Shown: positions 13,451 through 24,049 of the stretch, piece by piece
Layout: every line of letters starts with the position of its first letter
Position numbering within the stretch: the stretch's first letter is position 1
Assembly (NCBI GenBank): GCA_914767715.1
Contig: OU612066.1
Span: forward strand, 20,062,283-20,126,282
Source: Membranipora membranacea
Lineage: Eukaryota > Bryozoa > Gymnolaemata > Cheilostomatida > Membraniporidae
DNA length: 64,000 nucleotides
Direction of reading: 5' to 3'
Notes under the pieces: model-generated
Database searches by the model: none
What the model was told of the DNA's origin: nothing
The model's input: the letters and a program-made list of their open reading frames with translations, nothing else
Program-made: the position numbers and the translations under genes

Positions 13451-13588
13451 TGAAGTATTCTAGCAGGGCATCAAACCAATTCACAGCTTGTACAGTGATA
13501 CACCTGAAGAGGGATAGCTGAATAACTGACACTTGCAGCAGAATATAATTATCATACAACTTTATAAAAACAAAAATCTGAAGAAAGA

Positions 13589-13912
13589 ATGGGCAAGAAT
13601 GAGAAAATAGCAGTTGGAGAGGCACAAGATAACAAGCCAATGGCTTTGCCTCTCGATAAAAACATGATACAACAGAACGAGAGTCCAATTATCTCACCTG
13701 ATCAGGAGGAGGTTTACAGAGAAGTAGCTGATAGACTGAAGGAGATTGGTGACATCATAAGCAGAGATTATCTCTCTGAGAGTATAACACAACGCAAACC
13801 TACAGAATCACTGCTAAAGCAGGTCACATCGTGGTTGTCTGGAACTCAGGGAGTTCTGAGACGAGCTTCTCGAGCTGAAGTCAGTCTGATGGTGCTACAA
13901 CATCTCAAGTGA
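13589..13912 (+). CDS. Small BH3-like family protein, copy 3 (class K)
   Basis: A 107-residue protein, the first plus-strand member. Residues 1-40 are polar and probably disordered (MGKNEKIAVGEAQDNKPMAL then SPDQEE). Residues 46-58 form the BH3-like helix V-A-D-R-L-K-E-I-G-D-I-I-S. Residues 61-107 are the conserved C-terminal block with Trp82. No signal peptide or membrane segment is visible. The start is supported by alignment of all class K copies and a TATA box 148 bp upstream. The stop sits in CTCAA|GTGAGT, the best donor match in the array. Unlike most copies it has no clear kappaB-like site; the matching position reads TTGGCAATTTCAA. Confidence 0.87.
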   Translation: MGKNEKIAVGEAQDNKPMALPLDKNMIQQNESPIISPDQEEVYREVADRLKEIGDIISRDYLSESITQRKPTESLLKQVTSWLSGTQGVLRRASRAEVSLMVLQHLK

Positions 13913-15233
13913 GTCTGTTGGGGAGTTTAGCCACTGCAATATGGTGAAAATTACTGTTGAAGAACTGAAGAGCTATTAAGGTGTCACCCTGCTACCAATA
14001 CAAGCCAAAACCAACAATCGCTTTCAGCTGATCTCAGGAAGTTTAGCTTTTCTCTGACAATCTGGCAACAAGGATAGTCTGCTAATTTTACTCAAGGATT
14101 TCACCCCTGTATTTGTATCAAACTGCGACACTCTCTAGCAGTATCTATGATGTGGAAGGAACCTACAAATGAATATTTCCATGAACCACACATACAGCAT
14201 GTGTTATATCAGCTTTCACTGTGTCGTATAACAGCGTTATTTTGTTATTTTTTTATTTTTTACAGATTTATATTTATCAATTACAAATGAATCTCAATTT
14301 TTTCTGTCATGTGCCATAGACCTAACCTTAGGTTTTCCCATTATTGGGGTATTTTTACTTCATCTTTCTATCCTCTCTTTATAGCATTCTTGTCATATTT
14401 TCTTGTATTGTTGAATCACCTTACATTAACACATTGGCTTTTATTGATGATAATGATGCTGTCTAAACTGACGCTCCACAAATGAATAAGACAACTACAA
14501 CAGGTAACTGTTAAAGTTCATTGTTGTGCCATTTGAATGAAACATTAGTCAAAGACCATTTGGTCTTCCAGTGAAAGTTATAATGCAGCCTGAGTTAAAT
14601 TATACCATACTCGCAGCACACCAATGAATTCCGTTTTAAGTATTGTTGTACCAAGCAATGAAGTCAGTGTAAATACAGTCAGGCTAATATGTGCAGATAA
14701 AATAAATTATTATATCTGTTTTACAGCAGATGTATGTGGCTGTTTTCATGATTAAATCTACCTCAAATTATCGGATCGGGTATATATGCGACTAGACGAT
14801 TTAAATATTAATACAGTTATGATCAATCAGTGGGGGTTAATGGTCAAACAGAGAAAGTGCTGATATGGGTTGAACTTCAATTCAATCACTCACATCCATA
14901 AAAAGCTTTGAAGAAGAATTTTCAAATCTGTCCATCACGATATCAGAGATTACTCAGCAAACACAAGGAATGTATAATTATATTAAAAACATAATAAATA
15001 CATTGATTCATATTAAAATATTTTCTTTTATGATTGCGAAGGTTTATGATGGAATATCACCTTATTATGAGTTCATATCATGTGATGTCTGAAATAAACC
15101 CAGTTTCTTTCCAGTAACTCTGTATAATAGGTTTACAGCCCTTGAAAAGTAATCAGGTATTCAACTCATGTATTATAACATAAGAAAACAACATAATGAA
15201 TCAATAAAGCTACAAAAGATATGATATACAATT

Positions 15234-15283
15234 TCAGTTGAGTTGAGGTCATTGTGAGGCAGCGGACAGCTCATCCGATCAGG
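15234..15283. repeat. CCAAT-block copy a
   Basis: CAGTTGAGTTGAGGTCATTG then GAGGCAGCGGACAGCTC. The CCAATCA core is degraded to CCGATCA. Embedded in a longer (about 250 bp) conserved context 1.3 kb after copy 3. Confidence 0.5.
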
Positions 15284-15850
15284 GTGAAACAAAATTAGTC
15301 GACAGTCGTCTAATTGTAAGAAAGTAACGGGCTTAGAATCGCTTGTAATATGACTAATTGTTTGATACATAAAATGGACAGTGGTAAGTATTCAGGTAAG
15401 TTTGCCGTGCCGAACTTGACCTGTAATGCAAGGCAGACCTGAGTACATATCTGATAAAGGTTAAGTACACTTATTACTATTGCTTTGACAAAATCGATGC
15501 TGCTGAATTTAGCGTGGTGTTACTGACCCGATCATCTGAGGTTAATAACAGAGGTTCTTGTTGATGACCCTCTTTGACCTGTTTTGGATCGAAGGTTTGC
15601 ATACTGAGATTGCGTGTTTCTATTTTATTGAGAACTATCCATAAGGCTATTGATTCGCTATTGTAAGAGATCTTTTTCTTGCCATCACTTATGGTTAAAA
15701 GATATAAAAGCTATTAACTAAAACTCACATGTGTTTGTCTGCTAGTCTATTATCAGCTGCAAACATTGTTATCGATGTTTTGACAATAGAAGGTTTAGGC
15801 TGACAACCTTCACTCAGAATGAAACTGCTATAAATCATCATGGCTTCCCC

Positions 15851-15914
15851 GGCCAGGGGGGGGGGGTGTGGAGCGTTGGGCAAGGGGTAAGAGTCTAGGG
15901 GGCTCAGACTAGGC
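15851..15914. repeat. Dispersed G-rich element
   Basis: GGCCA followed by a long G run, then GTGGAGCG, GGGCAAGGGG, AAGAGTCT, GGGGG and CTCAGACTAGG. Several G runs within 65 bases could form a G-quadruplex. Related copies occur near 8.36, 20.2 (opposite strand), 28.0 and 59.2 kb. Confidence 0.5.
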
Positions 15915-16083
15915 TGTGCATAGCGTATGTGTGCCATGATGTACGAAGTAAGATTATTATTCACTTAATACTGTAACACTTCAAATTGTTGTCTTTCAAT
16001 CAAGATCGATGAACTGTTAAAACAAATCCAACCTTTGCAATTCATTGCTAAATGTTTGTTTATTTATATAGTTTTTCAAATTA

Positions 16084-16120
16084 GGAGTCATCTGACTCTT
16101 TGTCAGGGTAGTATAACTCG
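16084..16120 (+). repeat. 37-bp palindromic spacer element, E2
   Basis: GGAGTCATCTGAC, loop TTTGTCA, then GTATAACTC. Lies in the copy 3/copy 4 interval, 2.2 kb after copy 3. Confidence 0.6.
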
Positions 16121-18091
16121 AATCATCATAGAGTGCAAATTCTCTTCCCCTTCGATATTGTCTACTATCTTTACAATGATAATTCGACGCTTCAACAACA
16201 CATTTTAACTGACAAGTGGTTCACAACACATGCAGAGTGCATGGATTCCAGAGAAGGGAAAAGTCAGCCATAGAACTAGTTGACCCCTTTGTTAATGCTC
16301 TATATCACAAAAGATCATCTTTTTGTTAGAATAATCCTATATAACCAACACAAATGTCATATCAGCCTTGAATGTTACAATGCATAGAATTCTAGAAAAT
16401 ATTTGATGAATGATTAATAACTTCAGTAAGTACATTTTTTTATGATAAATGAGCTGTAAATCTTTCATATAACCTTCAAATATTGTTTAGCATTCTACAT
16501 CGCCCTGTAGATGATAGGTTTAACTGATGATCTACACAACCCTATGCATAGTATATGTGGAAACAGATCTAACTGATGCAACATAGATAATATACTGTCA
16601 CTCTGTAAGTGAGCATAGATACAATAAACTCTCAGGGTAAATGTAAGGTTCAAGTCTTCTATACCTGATAGTCATTCGATATGCATAGCGTTAGCTTGAG
16701 AATCACCAACTTTGTACTACCTGATAGAAGTTCTATATATCTAAGAATTTTGCCTATGTGAGGAGAAACCAAGGCTCTACAGCTGTCCTGGCAATAGCTA
16801 TTTCATTGCTGACTTTTGACGCTGCCGACGTAAATAGGTAATTTGCAGGTCATGCAAACTAGTGATTTATTTGTCTATATTGTGTTTTGTAAATATTTTG
16901 TTATTTGTGAACTGACACCTTGTCACGCGAGAGTCAAAAGAAATGCAAACAATGCATTTATGTATTTCATATCAAATATTGTTCAAATAAAATGGCAATA
17001 TATCAATATTTATTTAGTGTGTCATTCAAACAAAAAAACTTTCTAGCTGTTTGCTGATGGGATATATGACTTAAGTATTTACACACAGTCGTCAGAAATT
17101 TACTAGATAAAAAGCTCTCAATATTATAAAAAATTTCAGTTTTTGGAGAACATTATTGGATGGCCGGGTTATTTGTTACCTCATCAAAAGATTGTAGCAT
17201 ATTATGTTTATTCTATGACTGCAAATTTTAATTCATTCATTAATTCATGTGTGAGACTCTTCGATTTTTCTTTACAAGACAGCTTTGGGGTGGTTGTTTG
17301 CGCAGCTCAAGCATTGGGTTTATATGCAGGGTTACAGTATGTAAAGCAATGTAATATAGCAGTAACTTTGTCAGGACTCGCGCAAAAATAGTTAATAGCA
17401 GTGCAGTTCCAGATAGGTGTGGGGAGAGGTTGGGTTGCTTTTGTGTGGTTTATAGCTTTCCCGGCACAGCTTATGCGCTTTGACTAAGATAATAGATGTA
17501 TGGTCTCTGATGACCTCAGTTGCTCAACTAATTCCCTAGAATTGTTCACTGGTAGTTGGTCAAGCTGTGAGGAAAGTATGGGATATAAAATCTTTTACTT
17601 CATATTCTGATCGATCAGTTTTTAGACAACTTTAACCTCGCTCACTTCAACTGCGCTGTCTAATTCAATTTAACAGTGTATCATAACTTCATGTTCTTCG
17701 GAGTTGGGGGGGGGGGGGGCGAGGCAAGCAGAAAATGAGAATATTAATGTAATGTTTAGGTGCTCGAATTTTTGCTTGGTTGCTGGCTTTGACATTGAAA
17801 AATCATCAACTATATTCCAATCCAAGCAGAGGTTACTCCAAAAACCGGGAGTTATGCCCCTTATTTTAAACAAACCCATTGATGTCAAAGCTACAAGGTG
17901 TCCACAGTTGTTCTGCCCCCAGCAAAGCGACGCTGAACTAAAATAGCCTGAAAATAAAACTCAGTTCATGAGTAAACAGCAAAATCGAGTTACATGCGCT
18001 TGAGTAGTAAACAGGTATCCAGTTTTGGATTAGGAATTAAAGAAAACAATATGATAAATCAATAAATCTACAAAAGAAATAATATACAATT

Positions 18092-18141
18092 TCAGTTGAG
18101 TTGGGGTCACTGTGAGGCAGCTGACAGCTCAGCCAATCAGG
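18092..18141. repeat. CCAAT-block copy b
   Basis: GAGGCAGCTGACAGCTC followed by AGCCAATCAGG, the best preserved core. 1.6 kb upstream of copy 4. Confidence 0.5.
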
Positions 18142-18338
18142 CTGCAGTAGAAGCGGTCATTGACGGGAGGAGCTAATACGGGTAATATGACTAATTGTTT
18201 GGTACCTACTCATAACATAGTCAGCACTTTGTTTATTTCGTTTATAGCATTGAAGGTAGGAGATTTGAGGACAAGTCAAGTGAATCTGACCGTGTAAACT
18301 AGATATATGACATTATGTCATAGGAATCACCAGCTCTT

Positions 18339-18422
18339 CTATTAGCATAGGACTGCCGCAGTTCCCGATTCCACCCACACCAAGCCCAAAATCAGGAACT
18401 GCGGCAGTCCTATGTCTATTAG
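18339..18422. mobile_element. Fold-back (MITE-like) insertion with 7-bp target duplication
   Basis: Arms of 25 bases (18346-18370 and 18390-18414, one mismatch, starting CATAGGACTGCC) flank a 19-base loop. CTATTAG at 18339-18345 is repeated at 18416-18422. The duplicated spacer near 28.53 kb has the same flanks (CACCAGCTCTT ... GATGAAAACTGATG) without the hairpin, as expected for an empty site. Confidence 0.75.
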
Positions 18423-19112
18423 GGTTTGGTACTGGCAATGAAAACTGATTGGTAAACTATGATCTAACTTAAACTCTAATTATTTAGATAATTTTAGGGT
18501 GTATAGCTTAACCTCACCATGGTAGTCCTTTCCACTAGCTCGACACTGTAATATTATTGTTACCGGGTGTTCTTTTTATCCGTTTCTACTGGTGACCAAG
18601 AGGAACCCCACAATACAACGACATAAATAGGTAAACGACTAAGACATAAAAAAATCCAAAAAATTGCATTGTGGGATATTTTTAAATATGGCCATACAAC
18701 TGTACAAATAATCAAAGTCAAAGGGCAAAGTAATCTGAGGTCTTTGGAAGTATTTCCATCTATATGCAGACACCATTGCACTATGGATAGAAACGACGTT
18801 TTCAACACAGTGTACATCAATTGTAGTTATATTTGCTGTTTAGTAAGGAAAAAAGATTGGGCTGCGCCTAAAGAGGGATGCTAGGTGCCCTAAATCCTCA
18901 TACTGAGAATGTGATACATCCTAGAAAACTAGAATGCATCCTAGAGGTGAGGCCATAGAGGACCTCCTAATCCTGGGTGTGCTGTGAGCTGCCAAAACTG
19001 AACTGGCACTAATCGGCCATCGGCCAGTGACACTTTGATCTAAGCCAATAGGCCGAGAAGCGATTGTAGTTACATTCAAATTTAAATCTGAGACCACATC
19101 TGTCCCTAACTG

Positions 19113-19114
<2 letters not shown>

Positions 19115-19145
<31 letters not shown>
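19115..19145. repeat. (TA)n microsatellite
   Basis: Alternating TA tract before CAACGCTAGCTA. The same position in the duplicated spacers carries TA tracts at 43.5 and 62.6 kb. Confidence 0.8.
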
Positions 19146-19562
19146 CAACGCTAGCTAGTGTCACATTCAAATTGCTCCTTCACAAACAACCGCAACAAAT
19201 AACTGTGTCTTGGGACAGACACAATAATGTGATAACAACTCTGTCTTCATGTACTGTCATCCTTCATCAATAGTTCAGCCATGACAGAACTGCTGAATGC
19301 GCCAACACTTTAGTTAAGGTATTCACTGGGATGCAAAACAGATATAATGCTCCCTAATTAGGAGTTACTATGTAGCCCATTCATATTGCAGGAGATCTCA
19401 GACTGCAGGTAGCGAATACATGGACCTAGATATTATGCTCATCTAAAAAATCTTTGAATTGAAATTTTATATAAAACAAGTGTACCTTGTAGAAACGAGT
19501 TGTGCTCGTTTAATGGAATGCATGAATGAGCTACTATGACTACGCTACGCAGACTAAAGCTG

Positions 19563-19695
19563 TGATTGGTCGATTGATGTACACGATAACACTGAAGTGT
19601 GCCAGGTTGTGTGAGGTGTTTCTAAGGTGAAGTGTGGGGTCATTTACAGTGCACACATAATAATTATAATTTCTTTATTCCTCTGCTATATAAAG
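19563..19695 (+). promoter_or_regulatory. Promoter of copy 4
   Basis: An inverted CCAAT box (TGATTGG, from 19563) and TATATAAAG at 19687-19695, 89 bp before the ATG. GGGAATTCCC, present in sister class I promoters, is replaced here by unrelated sequence near 19535. Confidence 0.6.
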
Positions 19696-19775
19696 GTTTG
19701 CACTATACGGAAGAGAATCACATCAACTCGAAACCTAATCAATACGCCACTAATTTACTGCATAATAAAAATAAT

Positions 19776-20102
19776 ATGGGTATAACTCATGAGCAAGCAG
19801 CCATTTCTAATGGACATGGGTACAGACCAATAGCTCTGCTTCTCACTAACAACATTGCACAACAGCCAGAGAGCCCAGTTAACTCCCCTGACCAGGGAGA
19901 AGTTTACAGAGAAGTAGCTGATAGACTGAAGGATATTGGTGACATTATAAACAGAGAAGTTATCATTGAGAGTATAGCACAACACGAACCTACAGAATCG
20001 CTGCTGGAGCAGGTAACATCCTGGTTGTCTGGTACTCAGGGAGTTCTTAGTAGAGCTTCTCCAGCTGAAATCAGCCTTATGGTGATGCAACATCTCAAGT
20101 GA
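19776..20102 (+). CDS. Small BH3-like family protein, copy 4 (class I)
   Basis: A 108-residue protein starting MGITHEQAAISNGHG. The frame is open 48 codons upstream, but a TATA box lies inside that extension (19687-19695) and MGI aligns with the MGK starts, so the shorter form is chosen. BH3-like core V-A-D-R-L-K-D-I-G-D-I-I at residues 48-59, Trp at 83, C-terminus SPAEISLMVMQHLK. No signal peptide is visible. The stop overlaps AA|GTGAAT. This is the only class I copy without the upstream GGGAATTCCC. Its possible second exon stays open much longer than in its sisters. Confidence 0.87.
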   Translation: MGITHEQAAISNGHGYRPIALLLTNNIAQQPESPVNSPDQGEVYREVADRLKDIGDIINREVIIESIAQHEPTESLLEQVTSWLSGTQGVLSRASPAEISLMVMQHLK

Positions 20103-20220
20103 ATGCGATAAAGTGAGCCTGCATGCATGTGGTGAGTGAAATGCTGTGCAAATCAAAGTGAAAAAAATGGGTCATACTTTTGTTTCATCCAATTAGCTCA
20201 ATTTTGAAAAATATCCATAC

Positions 20221-20267
20221 CAAGCCCCCCAGTCTCTTGCCCCCTCTCCGACGGCCCCCACACCGTA
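20221..20267 (-). repeat. Dispersed G-rich element (minus strand)
   Basis: The minus strand carries GGTGTGGGGGCCGTCGG, GGGGGCAAGAGACT and a G run, the same order as the element at 15.85 kb. Confidence 0.4.
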
Positions 20268-20446
20268 CCTTTCAGAAACTTCCAAGGTGACGAGGTTAAT
20301 GATAATCTTAATGTTAATTTGGCTCCCAAATCGTATTTGCATTGTGGGTATATTGTCAACATTCTCTATTGACAAAAGTACCAGCTTTCATAGCATATCG
20401 TTCCAGAGTGTAGTCTTGCTCTTATAAAATGAGTTTTCTGTTGCAG

Positions 20447-20675
20447 TGCTTCGATATGTTATGAAGTAACCACTAACCTGGTGCTACACTTTATTCTAGT
20501 CCTTTGCGGTCGGAATTCCGCCACTGAAACAAGGGATTTCTTGCAAGCAAGGAGTGGTAGGTTGGTGAAATTTAGCGATGCCTACTCTCTACACATCCTG
20601 CTGTTTCGTGATCCTCTACTCCGTCCTGTTGGAATCTCATCATATCTCTTCTACATAGCCGTATTATTTTCCTAA
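20447..20675 (+). other. Putative alternative terminal exon of copy 4
   Basis: An acceptor (TTTTCTGTTGCAG) ends at 20446. Joined to CTCAA in phase, it adds 75 residues including N-L-V-L-H-F-I-L-V-L. A one-base difference from sister copies (AATTCCGCC against AATCTTTGCC) shifts the frame past their stop, so the tail is longer here. Confidence 0.3.
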
Positions 20676-20918
20676 TCTCTGCCAATCTAGACAAACTTAC
20701 TGAGGATATTAAGTACAACTCTCAGAAACGTAGTACTCAAACTTCTCAATAAGAATCAGGAGTGGTACTATTTTCTCCTTTGCCTAATCTATTTTGATTT
20801 GGTTCTGATACCAGTATTTATACTTTTGTGCCAACAGCTTTTCTATTCCATACTTTTTCAATGCTTCGTTATTACATTGGTAACTAAATTTGTATCATTT
20901 CTCCTTACTTGTTATAAA

Positions 20919-20924
20919 AATAAA
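20919..20924 (+). terminator. Polyadenylation signal, copy 4 region
   Basis: AATAAA in a context (TTATAAAAATAAACCTG) conserved after class I copies 5 and 8 at 730-820 bases past the stop. Confidence 0.4.
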
Positions 20925-21388
20925 CCTGTATACAGCAAAACAAATAACACCCAAAAAATATGACTGATTAAATGATTAGCAGACTAAATATTATAGTCCT
21001 GATAAGGCTCATATTATCAATAAGGTCACTCATTCACAGCATAATGTGTGACATGGTTAATGTGCTCAAATGCAGCACTGCAACTCTTGATTTTTCAACG
21101 GCAAGCGGGGTAAAAGTAGTCTCCTATCGCTCTTAGTTTCTAATTCAATGACTGGTTGCTAGCTATAATAACAGAAAGATGCAATGGTACCAGGCTATTT
21201 GGCATGTTGATAATCTAGATATTGAACTTTCTAGGTCCGTTGCTATGTTGCATAAGTGCTAACGATAATTGCGACAACATCATCATCAATCGGGTGTAAA
21301 GGGAGGGATGGTAGTGAATACTTTCAAAGGAAATGTATCAAGTATGGTGCAAAAAATATTTGTCGCTGTAGACACGAGGCTACTCTAT

Positions 21389-21869
<481 letters not shown>

Positions 21870-21926
21870 GGATATCTCGTTCTCTACAAGGACATCTTAT
21901 TAACTTAAACTTAATAACACCTTATA

Positions 21927-21963
21927 GGAGTTGCCCTCTTCGTTGTCAGAGCAGCAAAACTCC
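21927..21963 (+). repeat. 37-bp palindromic spacer element, E3
   Basis: GGAGTTGCCCTCTTCGTTGTC ... AAAACTCC, the form found after class I genes, 1.8 kb after copy 4. Confidence 0.6.
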
Positions 21964-22112
21964 CAAATAAATAACCATCGCGTTGTTTATTTGTCTAAAT
22001 TGCAAACATTTCCTAAATACCCATATATACAAAGAATGCTGAGTAATCAATCTAGTAGTGTAGATAACAAATTAATAAGACATTAGTTGCTTTCTCAGTA
22101 CAGTGTTACCTA

Positions 22113-22552
22113 GGGGAGCTTTCAAGGTTGATTGTTCCAGCCCCCAGCACCCTCGGGTGTATACCTCTTCTGTGTACTCTTCTTCTGCCTGACTCATGGA
22201 AAGACATGTGACAGCATGGAAAGACATGCTGACAAGCTGGAAAGACAGCTACAAACTCACTACAAGGGGTCCCAGCAATGGGCCATGTAAGGCCAACAAC
22301 CCTAACACATACACTGAATTGCATAGGGTGGCAATGGTGGAGTGGAATGAGCTATGGAGCGAGGGAACACAATTATGAGTAGTGGATAGCGGGCATGCTT
22401 ATTAGCGCCATGAACCCATTCTTTTTTGGGGTGGTGAGATGGCGCAATCGGTTAGCGTGCTTGTATTCACTGCCAGGTGATTAGTGCCGCAACAGTCGTG
22501 GGTTCGAATCCCATTGGGGGAGCTTTCAAGGTCGATTGTTCCAGCCCCCCGC
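22113..22552 (+). mobile_element. Composite SINE-like insertion with tRNA-like head
   Basis: Sister spacers (31.91 and 46.86 kb) run straight from the CAGTGTTA region to TTTCTTTGG. Here about 450 bases are interposed. A segment GGGGAGCTTTCAAGG..GATTGTTCCAGCCCCC occurs at both ends (22113-22145 and 22517-22550). Between them is a pol III-like A box (TGGCGCAATCGGTTAGCG, 22440-22457) and B box (GGTTCGAATCC, 22501-22511) with a clean T-stem. The acceptor stem does not pair, so a SINE head fits better than a functional tRNA. Confidence 0.55.
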
Positions 22553-22686
22553 CCCCCCCCCCCCCCGAGTATATAAAATGCTTTTGTTATTGTAGATCTT
22601 CAATACAAAGATATTAATTCTGCAGCTCAATCAACTGTTAATGTTAAATATAATGTCTTACTTCTCAATGTCTTACTTCTTAATGA

Positions 22687-22714
22687 GCACCATAAACTTC
22701 TTAGTTTATGGTGC
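22687..22714. repeat. Short hairpin
   Basis: GCACCATAAAC and its exact complement separated by 6 bases; a third copy of the arm starts at 22721. No sign of function. Confidence 0.5.
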
Positions 22715-23350
22715 TTATTCGCACCATAAACTTGTTCAAACATATTTTTTCTCATTTTATGCATGCCAAACTAATGTTGTGGGTACTGAGCACTTAATCC
22801 GCTCTTTACTTGTTTACCTACAATATGAGTTCATGAAATGGTTATAATCGAACATAATCTCTCACCAGGCACTAATATACCTGAGAGGTTAGATCCGGGG
22901 TCATAATCCAAACAATAGTTATATTGAAGCTTATAGTTTGATCTACAAAGCAGCGTTTCTGTGTTTGGCTAGAAGGAAGCAGAGTAAGGACTGGTCAACA
23001 CAGTCAGAGGTGATTTCCTGGCCACCAAGCCTAACTTCAGTTGTTGACCAACTGAGTCTATATCCTCAATGGTTAAATCATGTTTGAAGGAGGAGCGGAT
23101 CTGAGTATGATTGCTTAGTTATGATGACAATGAATTATTTTAAATGCATTACTTAACATTTCGCTAAGCTTAGAGATGAACTAAATTAGCAGATAATTAC
23201 GTGGAATTATTATGCTATGCATTGCCATAACAGTCAGTTACAAAACCATCATTGTCGCAGTATCCTAACACAATCCTTACACAAAAATAGATTTTGTGGT
23301 GTAACAGGGCAGGCAATAGTATAAAAAACCTGAAGCTCCCTGTGGAGCCA

Positions 23351-23660
23351 AAGCTGAGGAATTTCCGGTTTTATCCAGTTTTATCCGGTTTCATCTGGTT
23401 TTATCAAGTTTTATCCGGTTTTACCCGGTTTTATCCGGTTTTATCCGGCTTTATCCGGTTTTGTCCGGTTTTACCCGGATTTATCCGGCTTTATCCGGTT
23501 TTATACGGTTTATCCAGTTTTATTCGGTTTCATCCGGTCTTATCAAGTTTTATCAAGTTTTATCCAGTTTTATCAAGTTTTATATGGTTTTATCCAGCTT
23601 TGCCAGTTTTGCCAGCTTTATCCGGCTTCACCTAGTTTTACCCAGCCTTGCCCGGTTTTG
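23351..23660. repeat. TTTTATCCGG minisatellite
   Basis: About thirty variants of a 10-11 base unit (TTTTATCCGG, TTTTATCAAG, TTTTGCCAG). A short degenerate relative is at 32.95-33.06 kb in the duplicated spacer, so the array expanded after duplication. Confidence 0.9.
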
Positions 23661-24049
23661 CCGGTTATGTTGATTTTGGGCGCAGTTCTTTGGCTTGGGC
23701 GGCTGGGTGGACAACCTTGCACCAAAACGAGGGCAGGGTATTTTCTCTCAACACTCACAAACTACTTCTAAAACTACACCAAAAATCGAATAAAAAGCTG
23801 ACAATGGCTGTATTATGAGAACTTGTTGGAGTAGTTAATGAAGTAGATCACATCTATTTACAGAAAGCATTTACATAATGGTTAAAAAGCTGTTATCAAC
23901 GCATCATTATGTACAGCAATAATGTTGATTTGAATTTGATGCCGATTCATTCCTGGAGCTTTTGCATCGCAGTGCTTTCTGTGAATGTAATTATGCACAG
24001 AGGGGATAGAGAGTCCAGGAGCACCTGAAAGCGGTGTCACTTTGGTATG

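Noticed and set aside
13589-13600. N-myristoylation of the invariant Met-Gly start
   Set aside because: The position usually Ser or Thr (residue 6) is Lys, Gln, Glu or His across the family, so the motif is poor.
17143-17391. An 82-residue hydrophobic protein
   Set aside because: No ATG start, and the matching stretches near 41.6 and 60.6 kb are interrupted.
18346-18414. microRNA precursor
   Set aside because: Near-perfect long arms, a 7-bp target duplication and an empty sister site point to an insertion element instead.
19632-20102. Longer class I proteins starting 44-51 codons upstream (also at 29759, 44052 and 63090)
   Set aside because: The conserved TATA box falls inside the extension, and the internal MGI start aligns with the MGK start of class K.
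22440-22517. A functional tRNA gene
   Set aside because: A and B boxes are good but the acceptor stem does not pair and the anticodon arm is not clear.
23294-23673. Phe/Tyr/Ser-rich repeat proteins in two frames
   Set aside because: Translation of the TTTTATCCGG minisatellite; overlapping frames open for the same reason.
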